NCBI RefSeq assembly: GCF_021650705.1 | Contig: NZ_CP087138.1 | Coordinates: 1,116,001 to 1,180,000, forward strand | Direction of reading: 5' to 3' | DNA: 64,000 nucleotides | Origin: Pseudomonas sp. KNUC1026 | Lineage (GTDB): Bacteria > Pseudomonadota > Gammaproteobacteria > Pseudomonadales > Pseudomonadaceae | Position numbers and translations under genes: made by a program | In this document: one piece after another, positions 48,491-57,714 of the stretch | Layout of the letters: every line of letters begins with the position of its first letter | How positions within the stretch are numbered: the first letter of the stretch is position 1 | The notes under the pieces: model-generated | Databases searched by the model: none | What the model was told of the DNA's origin: nothing | What the model saw: only the letters and a program-made list of their open reading frames with translations

Positions 48491-48560
48491 GACGGGACCT
48501 TGTGAACTGTGATCGGTTGACCCTGGGCCGTTGCGCTTGTTTCAAATTGTTGCGGAGCTT

Positions 48561-49742
48561 TCATGTTTCAGATTCGGCCTTCCAGAGCGGGCGTCGAAGC
48601 AGCCAGGCGATCAGGCAACTGGCGGCCGCCATCAGCGCCAGCCAGTAACCCAGACACTGATCGCCCCAGCCCAGCAGCGTGGTGGCCACCCAACTCAGGC
48701 TGCCTCCTGCGACAAAGGTGACGGTCCCCAAGGTTGCCGCCGCACGTGCGGGCCGTCGGGGCCGGGCGTCCATGGCCAGGCAAGTTGCAGCGGGGCGCAC
48801 CAGGCACACCCCGCAAACGCTCACCAGCGCCGGCAGCAGGATGGCCAGCACCTGCCAGCGGCCATGGCTTTGCAAAAGCACCATTGCCAGCCCACCGGCC
48901 AGCATCAACGCACAACCCCAACCGACCTGCCGATGGGCCGGTATTCGTCCGCAGGCTTTGGCCGCAAGCCAGCCACCTGCGACGTAGCAGGCACCGTAAA
49001 CCAGCAATAACCAGGCATACGCCCAGGAGCTCAGCGCGTAACGCTCCATGAACAGCAAAGGTGAAGCGACGATGAAACTGAAATGCACGCTGAACGCCAA
49101 AGCGCACAACACGCTGTTGAGCCAGAACGCGCCAGTGGCATGCGTGGTGGGCAGGGCAGCCGTTGATGCAGCGACGGGCGGGTGGCCGGAGGGCGCACGG
49201 TATGCACACCAAAGCACTACGCCAACCAGTAACGCGTACACCGCAAAGCTCGCGCGCCAACCGGCCAAGCCTTGCAGCATTGCCCCGAACAACGGTGCAG
49301 TGGAAATGAAAACCCCGCTGGCCGTCGTCATCACCACGCGCGCCTTGGCCCGCATCGCAGGCTCCAGTTGCACCTGCACCATCGCATTGGAAAGCCCGTA
49401 GCCTGCGCAGCCGAGCGCCTGCAAGCCACGCAGCCATTGAAACTGCCAGGCGTGGGTGGCGCAGAGGATGCCGAGGGTGGCCAGCAAGGTCAGCGCCCCG
49501 CAACACAGAAACACCGGCCTCAACCCCCAGCGCTCAGCGGCCTGGCCCGCCAGCAACTGGCCAACCGCAACGATGACAGGGAATGCCGCCAACTGAGCGC
49601 TGAGTGCCTCAGGGGCTATCTGGAACCGGGAGGCGATTTCAGGAATGGACGTCAACAGCACGTCCAGCGGAAAGACCGCGACCAGGCTGATCAGCAGCAG
49701 CAGGTGCATCAGCCTTGGCTGTGTAAGATAGGCCGGTTTCAT
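48561..49742 (-). CDS. MFS transporter, Bcr/CflA-like
   Basis: 393 residues, uninterrupted, from the ATG at 49742. Twelve hydrophobic segments; the first, LMHLLLLISLVAVFPLDVLL, is followed by TSIPEIASRFQIAPEALSAQ, typical of the drug/H+ antiporter 1 branch, and by GQLLAGQAAERWGLRPVFLC (motif A) and LRGLQALGCAGYGLSNAMVQ (motif B arginine). Inner-membrane proton-driven exporter of small molecules. It lies 139 bases downstream of the HNH gene on the same strand, so an operon with it is possible but not supported by overlap. Confidence 0.88.
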   Translation of the reverse strand: MKPAYLTQPRLMHLLLLISLVAVFPLDVLLTSIPEIASRFQIAPEALSAQLAAFPVIVAVGQLLAGQAAERWGLRPVFLCCGALTLLATLGILCATHAWQFQWLRGLQALGCAGYGLSNAMVQVQLEPAMRAKARVVMTTASGVFISTAPLFGAMLQGLAGWRASFAVYALLVGVVLWCAYRAPSGHPPVAASTAALPTTHATGAFWLNSVLCALAFSVHFSFIVASPLLFMERYALSSWAYAWLLLVYGACYVAGGWLAAKACGRIPAHRQVGWGCALMLAGGLAMVLLQSHGRWQVLAILLPALVSVCGVCLVRPAATCLAMDARPRRPARAAATLGTVTFVAGGSLSWVATTLLGWGDQCLGYWLALMAAASCLIAWLLRRPLWKAESET

Positions 49743-49881
49743 CGTGTCAGGTGTGCTCGCCAAAAGACTGGAGGCGCGCAAGCGCCGCCGTTGGCTGAGT
49801 ATTGAAGAGGCGAGTGAAGGGCCCGGCAAGGCAATCCTGCCGGCGATTATTCCGATCTTTGCGTAGGAAAGTTACCCGCAT

Positions 49882-50763
49882 TCACCCCGCTGCCAAAGGC
49901 GCCTCCACACTGAGCCAATACGCCTGACATTGCGCCAGCACCTGGGCCGCCTGCGCCGTGTCGCTCTGCCACAGCCGGGCAAAGGCACGCAGGCAGTTGC
50001 TGTGGCGCAGGCCCGGGTCGTCGACCTTGTCGATCAGCTTCAGGTGCAGCGCGCTGGCGTTGCCTTTCGCGCGCGCTTCGAACGCCGGGCCGAACAGGGT
50101 GATCATTTCGGCGCGTTCGCGCAGCAATTGTTCGCGCTTGTTCAGCTCGAAGAAATCGATGATGACTCGCCCGCGCAGGTGGCCTTCGCCCTCTGCCTGG
50201 GTGGGCACGGCGATGTTGGCGACGAAGGTGATCAGCGTTTCCGGGTCTTGGGCACTGTCGCCGATGGGGTAGCAGAGGTAGGGGTGCTCGCTTTCGAGTT
50301 CCAGAGGGCTGGCGGGCGGGGCGCCGCGCCCACCGGCGATGGGAAAGTAGTTGAGCTTGAGGATGCTGTTGCACACCTTGCAGGAGGCGGCGTAGTTCAG
50401 CGGCTGGTAGGCGAGCCAGTAGTAGCCGCCGGGCAGGCCGGCATCGGGCTGCACATAGTCGACGCCGCTGTGCCGGCGCGCATCCGGCCAGGGCAGCACC
50501 GACGACTTGGGCCGGAAGTGCTCGACATCGAATTCGATGGCGCCGTAGTCGGGGGTTTCGAATTGCCGCTCGCAGAAGGCGCATTTGTTGCGCTGCAGGC
50601 GGATGTAGACCGGTTTGACCTGGCTCCAGATCGCCGCTTTTTCCTCGAAACGGCCCTGCTTGAGCAATGCCTCGGTACGTTTGGCGGCGTTGGCGGGCCA
50701 GCGCGGCACCTGTTCGATGATCGCGGCGTTCAGGGCCTCAAGGCTTGAGCCGTACTTGATCAT
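49882..50763 (-). CDS. HNH endonuclease-like protein, PtuB/TIGR02646-like
   Basis: 293 residues, uninterrupted. NKCAFCERQFETPDYGAIEF followed by DVEHFRPKSS is the HNH core (first zinc Cys pair, then the catalytic EH), and NYAASCKVCNSILKLNYFPI supplies the second Cys pair and N, so the zinc-stabilised beta-beta-alpha metal site is complete. The remainder, IIDFFELNKREQLLRERAEM, is helical and probably contacts the partner ATPase. ATG overlaps the ATPase stop codon (ATGA). An ATPase followed by this nuclease type is the gene pair of Septu anti-phage systems; the assignment is by family and order, not by activity. Confidence 0.82.
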   Translation of the reverse strand: MIKYGSSLEALNAAIIEQVPRWPANAAKRTEALLKQGRFEEKAAIWSQVKPVYIRLQRNKCAFCERQFETPDYGAIEFDVEHFRPKSSVLPWPDARRHSGVDYVQPDAGLPGGYYWLAYQPLNYAASCKVCNSILKLNYFPIAGGRGAPPASPLELESEHPYLCYPIGDSAQDPETLITFVANIAVPTQAEGEGHLRGRVIIDFFELNKREQLLRERAEMITLFGPAFEARAKGNASALHLKLIDKVDDPGLRHSNCLRAFARLWQSDTAQAAQVLAQCQAYWLSVEAPLAAG

Positions 50764-51995
50764 GCCAGCTCGCTGCCAGGGCCGGTGAGGCGGGCGAGGT
50801 AGTCCAGCGCGGCCTGGGTATCGCCCTCGGCGGCCTTGCGCAGCAGTTGCTCGCCTTCGGCCTGGAAGGTTTCGGCGCGTGCTGCGCAGGCCGAAGTAGG
50901 ACGACAGCAGCAGCTGCTCCATGCTGCGGCCGTAGGCATGTTCTTCGAGTTGCTTGAGGCTGGCGCTGCCGTCGGGCTCGGTTTCGGTGACGAAGATGTT
51001 CTCGCGCATCACCGTGCTGGCCACCAGCGGGCTGTGTGAGGTGAGCACGAACTGCAGCAGTGGAAAGGCGGCGGCCAACGAGGGCACTACCGTGCGCTGC
51101 CACTGTGGGTGCAGGTGCAGGTCGATCTCGTCCACCAGCACCATGCCTGCGACCTGATCCAGCACGGTGCCTGGCGGTGCCACGTCGCACAGGTGCCCGA
51201 GCAGGTCGCCGACCCAACCGATGAAGGCCCGGTAGCCGTCGGACAGCGCACTGAACGGCGTGGGCACCCCGTCGAACAGGAACAGGTATTGCTCGTCCTC
51301 TTCACTGTGTTCACCGGCAAAGCGCACGTTATCGGGCAGCACTTTATTCAGCAGTTCCAGCACCTGACTGAAGCGCTCGGGATCACGGGCCTGCAAGCGT
51401 TCAAGCCAGGCCTGAAGCGGGCGCAGCGCAACCTGGTCTTCGAACAGCCCGGCAATGCGTTGATAGCGCAGGCCGCGTGAGCGGCGGGCGCTGCCGGAGA
51501 GTAATCGGCGGTCTCGACACGCCGGGTGGCGCCGTAGCCTGCCACGAAGAACGCCGGCGAATAGTCGTCATCGAGCAATTCGGTGATCGGCGAGCGCGGC
51601 GTGCTGTTCAGGTGCAGCCGGTCCTGGCCGCCGCTCGGGCCCTTGGGCTCCAGGCGCGCCAGCAACTCCAGCTTGCGGCTCTTGCCGGGGGTGATCGAGT
51701 GCTCACCGTCGGTTGCCACGGCGTCGAGCTTGAGCAGGCAGGCGCTGGCGGCGCCTGCGCTGTCGCGGCGCACCAGCCGATAGGGCACGAAGCCTGAGTC
51801 CAGCAGGGCAGGGGCCAGCGCTGCGATCGCCAGGGCACGCAGCACCGAGGATTTGCCCCCGCCGTTATCGCCCAGGATCAGGTTGACGTTGGCCAGCGCC
51901 GAGGTGCCCGCACCTTTGCGGCCGGGATACTGCAAGTGCGCCACGGCCTTGCGATAGCACTTGAACTCATAGAGGTGCAGCGATTTGGCGTACAA
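50760..51995 (-). CDS. AAA-family ATPase paired with HNH nuclease, PtuA-like (two frame breaks)
   Basis: About 411 residues. Start probably TTG at 51995 (LYAKSLHLYEFKCYRKAVAH). Walker A ANVNLILGDNGGGKSSVLRA; a break near 51505, after which GLRYQRIAGLFEDQVALRPL continues; then the Walker B and D-loop PGTVLDQVAGMVLVDEIDLH, LHPQWQRTVVPSLAAAFPLL, the H-loop FVLTSHSPLVAST. A second break near 50890 leads to the ending ALDYLARLTGPGSELA, whose stop overlaps the HNH start. This RecF/OLD-like ABC ATPase with a long insertion is the PtuA layout, though shorter than many. Confidence 0.78.
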
Positions 51996-52068
51996 GCGGC
52001 AGGCCCCCTGGGTGTTGAACGATGCCGGGATTGTGCGGCGCAGCGCCTGGGCGCTGCAAGCACAGAGC

Positions 52069-52973
52069 CTACTGCGCGAACAGGTCCGCCTGCCGGCAAT
52101 ACTCAATGAACAAACGCGTGGCGCGGGTAGGTTCGGTGTTGCGCAGGTAGGTCATCACCAGCGTGGAGGCGGGCATCCGGTCTTCGATGTCGACCTGCGC
52201 CAGCTGCGTGCCGTCGTAGGTGATGTCGGTGCGCGGGCGAGTCACCAGTACCGAGAAACCCAGCTCGCGGCCGACCATGCAACGCACCATTTCGATCGAC
52301 GGCGAGCTGTAGGCCACCTTCGGGTAGTAGCCGTTCTCGCGGAAGATGTCGATGAAGTAGTTACGGCTGGGCACCACGTCGAGCAGGATCATCGGCTCCT
52401 GGCTCAGCTCGCGCAGTGTGACTGTGGGCTGCTGCGCCAGGCGGTGGTTGGCCGGCAGCAGCGCGTAAGGTTTGTGCGGCGCATTGAGAGCTTCCTTGAC
52501 GATGGAATTGCCCAGCTCCAGGTCGTACATGAACGCCAGGTCGAAGCGCCCGCGGTGCAACCCCAGCATCAGTTCGTGCTGTTCGCCGTCATACAGTTGC
52601 AGGGTGATGTCGGGTATTGTTTCTTGAAGCCGGCTACCAACTTCGGCATGTACAACGGCGCGGCCGATTCGAAACAACCAATGGCGATGGTACCCGACAC
52701 CAGTTCATTTTCGGTGCGTGAGTTCTGCTCAAGTTCTTCCGACAACCTGAGCAACTCCCTGGCTTTTTCATACATGCGCCGCCCGCTGGGCGTCAATGAA
52801 ACACCTTGTGCATGATGGCGAATAAGAAGTTGCTGGCTGAGCGCCTCCTCAAGGTTTTTTATACCCACGGAAATCGACGGCTGCGAAACATGCAGTTTGC
52901 GCGCTGCTTCGACGATACTGTCTTCTTCCACCACGCTCACGAAGTACTTCAGTTGTTTCAAGGTGAAATGCAT
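52069..52973 (-). CDS. LysR-family regulator (frame broken near 52622)
   Basis: About 301 residues. MHFTLKQLKYFVSVVEEDSI, VEAARKLHVSQPSISVGIKN and GVSLTPSGRRMYEKARELLR are a standard winged HTH. After KLVAGFKK one base is lost; the other frame carries ITLQLYDGEQHELMLGLHRG and the effector domain, including EPMILLDVVPSRNYFIDIF and PSIEMVRCMVGRELGFSVLV. The regulator is divergent from the ABC/PhyH/aldolase operon across 347 bases with a perfect 20-bp palindrome, so it is the likely regulator of that operon. Confidence 0.87.
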
Positions 52974-53320
52974 CGTTAACCTGGTTCATAGCCTGCGCCT
53001 TTTCAGGCGGATAATCTGAATAGCCTGTTCGTATGTAAGCGAATGCCGTGCCAATACTGAAAATCCATATAAATCAGTTCATTGGATTCGATTAAAGCTT
53101 TTTGATAGCTATCAAAAATGCACCACCAGGCAGCCTCCTCAACCAGGTCGCCCCAAAAGCGTGCGCCCTTTCCCTGCATAGGCCAGTCCTATTCAGAACT
53201 CGAAAATTTACTAATTGACGCTTATGCCTTGCGGCTCTCATTCTGGTTTCAATCCGTGAAGCGGCACGTTCAGAAAGCCGCCATGCTGCCCTCCCGATCC
53301 CTTTGCCGAGCGATGCGAAT
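52974..53320. other. 347-bp divergent promoter region of LysR and ABC operon
   Basis: AT-richer than its neighbours. It contains the palindrome described separately at 53099-53118; no other gene or RNA is seen. Confidence 0.5.
53099..53118. promoter_or_regulatory. Perfect 20-bp palindrome, candidate LysR operator
   Basis: TTTTTGATAGCTATCAAAAA reads the same on both strands. It lies 126 bases from the LysR start and about 200 bases from the ABC gene start, and contains the T-N11-A spacing of LysR-type operators. Confidence 0.55.
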
Positions 53321-54831
53321 ATGACCTTCGATTGGAACTACCTGATGGGTCTGCTCAGCTACCAGGCGTTTTGGCTGGCGACCTGGACGGTCATCAAACT
53401 GAGCGTTCTGACCTGGTTGATCAGTATTGTCCTGGGCTTTGCCCTGGCCTTGGCGAAACAGTCTCCGCGGTTTTTTCTCAATGCCCCGGCCAGAAGTTAC
53501 ATCTGGTTGTTTCGCAGTGTGCCGTTGTTGGTTTTGCTGATCTTCACCTACAACTTGCCGCAGGCGATCCCGGCCACTTCCGCGCTGCTCAGCGACCCGT
53601 TCTGGGCCGGCCTGATCGGCATGGTGATCTGCGAAACCGCCTACGTGGCGGAAATCCACCGGGTGGCTTGCTGGCCATTCCCAAGGGGCAGAGCGAGGCC
53701 GCCCGTGCGCTGGGCCTGCGCTTTTTCGGCACCCAGTGGCGGGTGGTGATTCCTCAGGCGCTGCGGGTGGCATTGCCCTCGCTCACCAACGAATTCATCT
53801 CTATCGTCAAGCTCAGCTCGCTGGTGTCGGTGATTTCGCTCACCGAGATCCTGATGGTGGGCCAGCGGCTGTATTCGCAGAACTTCCTGGTGATGGAGAC
53901 CATGGCGGCGGTGGCGTTCTATTACGTGCTGATCGTCACGGTGTTCGATTTTCTGCTCAAGCGGCTGGAAGTGTTCCTCGACGTCGGCCAGCGCAAGCTG
54001 CGCAAGGCGCCGGGCGTTGAAGTGCTCGACGGCAGTGCCGTGCCCAGGCCGCGCCCGCTGCCGGCCGGCACCGGCCCTGCGCTGCAGGCCACTCGGCTGC
54101 ACAAGGCCTACAACAACATCGAGGTGCTCGGCGCGGTGAGCCTGGCGATCCAGCCGGGGGAAGTGGTGTCGGTGATCGGCCCGTCCGGCTCGGGCAAAAC
54201 CACGCTGATTCGCCTGCTCAATGGCCTGGAGCGCATCGACAACGGCGACATCAAGGTCAACGGCCAGCCGTTCATTCACCTCACTCGCCAGGGCGCGCAA
54301 AAGCCAAGGCTGGTCGAGCACAGCAAGCATCGCCTGAACATCGGCATGGTGTTCCAGAGTTTCAACCTGTTTCCGCACCTGAGCGTGCTCGACAACCTGC
54401 TGCTGGCCCCGCGTTACCACCGCCTGGCGCCCACCGCCGAGCTGCGCCAGCAAGCCTTCGCGCTGTTGCACAAGGTGGGCATGCTCGAACACGCCTACAA
54501 ATACCCGCAGCAGCTTTCCGGTGGCCAGCAGCAGCGCGTGGCGATCGCCCGTGCGCTGATGATGCGCCCGCAGATCATGCTGTTCGACGAGCCCACTTCG
54601 GCGCTGGACCCGGAGAAGGTCAACGAGGTGCTGCAGGTGATGGAGGCCCTGGCGCAGGAGGGCATCACCATGGTGATCGTGACCCACGAGATGAACTTCG
54701 CCTTCAAGGTCTCCGACCGCATCGTGTTCATGGAAAAAGGCCGGGTGGTGTGCGACGACGCTCCCGCTGCACTGCGTGCTGGCCAGCATGCGCGGGTGCA
54801 GGACTTTCTCAAGGACGTTTCCCTGGCCTGA
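53321..54831 (+). CDS. Fused amino-acid ABC transporter permease/ATP-binding protein (frame broken near 53665)
   Basis: About 503 residues in one polypeptide. The permease half ([60 protein letters not shown]) belongs to the His/Glu/Gln family. A missing G in CACCGGGTGGC breaks the frame; the other frame carries the EAA loop [20 protein letters not shown] and the last helices. From about residue 250 an ATPase follows: [16 protein letters not shown] (Walker A), [19 protein letters not shown] (signature) and [15 protein letters not shown] (Walker B). Permease-ATPase fusions are known in this family. The binding protein is two genes downstream. Confidence 0.87.
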
Positions 54832-54866
54832 TCCTTTTCCTTTCAAGGTTGCCCACAGGAGCTCAC

Positions 54867-55739
54867 ATGATTTCCCAAGCGCAGATCGATCAGTTTCACG
54901 AGCAAGGTTTTCTGGTGGTGGAGGGCGTGCTCAGTGCTGCCGAAATCGCCAGCCTGGAGCAGGATTTCGACCGCTGGGTAGGCGACAGCCGCAGCCAGGT
55001 CGCCGCCTGGGGCCAGACCCAGGACGGCCGCCCGCGCTTCGATGTGGAGAGCGACCACCGCGCCGACCACCCTTCGCTGCGCCGAGTGGCCTCGCCCACC
55101 GAGATTTCCCCGGCTTACGCCCATGCCGGCCTGCACTCACGCATGGCCGCGGTGGCCGCGCAATTGATTGGCGGCGCCGGTACGCGGTTTCACCACAGCA
55201 AGATCAACTCCAAGCTGCCGCACACCGCCACCCAGGTGAAGTGGCACCAGGATTTTCTGTTCACCCCGCACAGCAACGACGACATCGTCACGGCGCTGCT
55301 GATGGTCAGTGACGTGACCCCGGAGAACGGCCCCTTGCAGGTCATCCCCGGCAGCCACAAGGGCCCGCTGTGGTCGCACTGGCAGGACGGGCGCTTCACC
55401 GGTGCGGTCGAGGCGGCGGTGGAGCAGGAGCATTGCCAGGCGCCGGTCGCCTGCTTCGGCCCCAAAGGCTCGGTGTGCTACATGCACACGCGCCTGCTGC
55501 ACGCCTCGGCACCGAACGAAACCGAGCATCCGCGCACGCTGTTCATCAGCGTGTACGCCGCCGAAGACGCCTTGCCCTTCGGTGAAAACCCGCTGCCCAG
55601 CGAACACGCAGGGATTCTGGTAGCGGGCGAGGAGAGCGGCCTGGTGCGCAGCACCAGCAACCACATCCGCCTGCCGCAGAAGCCGCGCGGCGCCTCGTTC
55701 TTCGTGCAACAAGCCGGGCAAGACCTGGCCACTGCCTGA
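54867..55739 (+). CDS. Phytanoyl-CoA dioxygenase (PhyH)-family protein
   Basis: 290 residues. The Fe(II)/2-oxoglutarate core is intact: VKWHQDFLFTPHSNDDIV gives the HxD iron ligands, RLLHASAPNETEHPRTLFIS the distal His and the arginine that binds 2-oxoglutarate. It hydroxylates small molecules at the expense of O2 and 2-oxoglutarate. Located 36 bases after the ABC gene and 34 before the binding protein, in the same operon, so the transported compound is probably its substrate or is produced by it. Confidence 0.88.
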   Translation: MISQAQIDQFHEQGFLVVEGVLSAAEIASLEQDFDRWVGDSRSQVAAWGQTQDGRPRFDVESDHRADHPSLRRVASPTEISPAYAHAGLHSRMAAVAAQLIGGAGTRFHHSKINSKLPHTATQVKWHQDFLFTPHSNDDIVTALLMVSDVTPENGPLQVIPGSHKGPLWSHWQDGRFTGAVEAAVEQEHCQAPVACFGPKGSVCYMHTRLLHASAPNETEHPRTLFISVYAAEDALPFGENPLPSEHAGILVAGEESGLVRSTSNHIRLPQKPRGASFFVQQAGQDLATA

Positions 55740-55772
55740 CACCTTCGACCGATCGATTAGCGGGGATTCGCC

Positions 55773-56606
55773 ATGAACAGCATCAAACGTATCGCACGCC
55801 CTCTGGCCCTCGGCGCACTGGGCGCAGCCCTGGCCCTGGCGGCCCAGGCCTCCCAGGCCTTCCAGCAACCCGGCAAGATCATCGCCGGATCCGACCTGAC
55901 CTTTTTCCCTTATGAGTACATGGACAAGGACACCCCGGCCGGCTTCGACGTCGAGCTGCTCGATGGCCTGGCCAAAAGCATGGGGCGCACTGCACAGAAC
56001 ATCGACACACGCTTTCCGAACCTGATCACCGGCCTGCAGGGCAATCGCTTCGACATCGTCAACTCCTCGATGTACATCACCGCCGAGCGACTGAAGGTGA
56101 TCGACATGGTGCCGTACCTCAAGAGTGGCGATTCGATCCTTTCGGTCAAGGGCGCGGCCTACCAGCCCAAGGTGCCGGAGGACTTCTGCGGCCACAAGAT
56201 CGGTTCGATGGGCGCCACCTCGTGGCTTGCGCAGATTCGCAAGCTGTCGGATGAGTACTGCGTGAAAAACGGCAAGGGTGCGATCGAGGTGAGCGAGTTC
56301 GCCACCGACCCGCAAACCACCCAGGCACTGCTGGCCCACGCGGTCGAAGCGCAGATCACTGACGCTGCCGTGGCGCGTGGGGTGATCGACAAGCTCGGGG
56401 CCAAGGTGCAGATCTCCTCGGAAACACTGATCTACCCGGTGCTCAACGGCTTTGGGGTGAAAAAGGGCAACGACGAGGTCAAGGCGGCGCTGGAGCAAGC
56501 CCTGGCCACTTACAGCAAAACACCGGAGTACGCGGCGCTGCTGAAGAAATACAACTTCCAGGCGCCGACCGAGGCCGACATCGCCGAGATGATGCCCAAA
56601 CCGTGA
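55773..56606 (+). CDS. Amino-acid ABC transporter periplasmic binding protein
   Basis: 277 residues. Signal peptide (hydrophobic run ALGAALALAAQASQAF, cleavage near AQASQA, about residue 28), then the two-lobe SBP_bac_3 fold: KIIAGSDLTFFPYEYMDKDT, PAGFDVELLDGLAKSMGRTA, FPNLITGLQGNRFDIVNSSM, then IGSMGATSWLAQIRKLSDEY and VLNGFGVKKGNDEVKAALEQ. Binds a polar amino-acid-like ligand and delivers it to the fused permease/ATPase. Confidence 0.9.
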   Translation: MNSIKRIARPLALGALGAALALAAQASQAFQQPGKIIAGSDLTFFPYEYMDKDTPAGFDVELLDGLAKSMGRTAQNIDTRFPNLITGLQGNRFDIVNSSMYITAERLKVIDMVPYLKSGDSILSVKGAAYQPKVPEDFCGHKIGSMGATSWLAQIRKLSDEYCVKNGKGAIEVSEFATDPQTTQALLAHAVEAQITDAAVARGVIDKLGAKVQISSETLIYPVLNGFGVKKGNDEVKAALEQALATYSKTPEYAALLKKYNFQAPTEADIAEMMPKP

Positions 56607-56638
56607 GGCGTTGATTTCAGGTAGGGGGCGCCTCTTCA

Positions 56639-56705
56639 GTGGGAGGGCGGCTTGCCGCGCGACGTGCAGATCTTCGCGTCGCGCGGCACAGCCGCTCTCC
56701 TACAG
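56639..56705. repeat. Inverted pair of REP elements
   Basis: GTGGGAGGGCGGCTTGCCGC at 56639 and inverted GCGTCGCGCGGCACAGCCGC to 56705, 5 bases apart. It lies inside the operon, between the binding-protein and aldolase genes. Confidence 0.75.
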
Positions 56706-56740
56706 ACCGACCCCCGCAGGCCATTACCGGAGTACACCCC

Positions 56741-57473
56741 ATGCCACTGTCCTTTGAAGAACAAACCCGCGTCGACCTGGCCGCCTGCTTTCGCATCATT
56801 GCCCAGCAGAACCTGCACGAAGCGGTGGCCAACCATTTCAGCGCTGCCGTGTCGGCCGACGGCAAGCGCTTTCTGCTCAACCCCAAGTGGAAGCACTTCT
56901 CGCGCATCCGCGCCAGCGACCTGCTGCTGCTGGACGCCGATGACGCCAGTTGCGCCGAGCGCGACGACGTCGACAGCACTGCCTGGTCGATCCACGGGCA
57001 GATCCATCAGCGCCTGCCGCAGGTCAAGGTGGTGCTGGCATCTGCACCCGGTCTACACCACGGCGGTGGCGTGCCTGGCCAACCCGCACATCCCGCCGAT
57101 CGACCAGAACACTGCGCGCTACTTCAATCGCGTGGCGGTCGACGAGCTCTATGGCGGCATGGCCGACACCGTCGCCGAGGGCGCACGCCTGGCCAGCCTG
57201 CTGGGCGATAAGAGCCGCCTGCTGATGGGCAATCACGGGGTGATGGTCACCGCGCCCACGGTCGGTGAGGCGTTCGATGACATCTGGACCCTGGAGCGGG
57301 CCTGCCAGATCCTCGTCACGGCCTGGTCCACTGGCCAGCCACTGAAGGTGCTGGGCGATGAGGTGGCGGAGAAAACTGCGCGGGACTGGACGAAGATTGC
57401 GGACTTCTCGCGGCGGCATTTCGAGGAGATGAAGGCGATGGTGATCGAGCAGGATCGTTCGGTGCTGGATTGA
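56741..57473 (+). CDS. Class II aldolase/adducin-family protein (frame broken near 57041)
   Basis: About 244 residues. MPLSFEEQTRVDLAACFRII, then NLHEAVANHFSAAVSADGKR and FLLNPKWKHFSRIRASDLLL. At GTGGTGCTGGCATCTGCAC one extra G breaks the frame; removing it restores VVLHLHPVYTTAVACL, where HxH are two zinc ligands of the family. MADTVAEGARLASLLG and LLMGNHGVMVTAPTVGEAFD supply the third His. Cleaves or epimerises hydroxy-keto substrates. Last gene of the ABC/PhyH/binding-protein operon, although a REP pair separates it. Confidence 0.85.
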
Positions 57474-57495
57474 AGGGTCTTGATCTTCATCTTCC

Positions 57496-57673
57496 CGTCG
57501 CGCGGCAAGCCGCCCTCCCACCGTTTGATCTGCACTCCCACCATCAGCCTGGGGGGCAGTTCATATGGTAGGCAGATCACTTGGTGGGAGGCCGGCTTGC
57601 CGGGCGACGTTTAACGGGCGACGCTGACGCTTCGGGCTAATGGAGCCTGTCGCGCGGCAGGCCGCCCTCCCAC
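57496..57673. repeat. Cluster of three REP elements
   Basis: Copies at 57496-57522 (inverted), 57583-57609 (direct, GGTGGGAGGCCGGCTTGCCG) and 57649-57673 (inverted, TGTCGCGCGGCAGGCCGCCC). It fills most of the space between the convergent aldolase and DJ-1-like genes. Confidence 0.75.
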
Positions 57674-57714
57674 CAGAAAGTTCAGCGGCATGCCCCGCGC
57701 GACGCATTGCCGTT

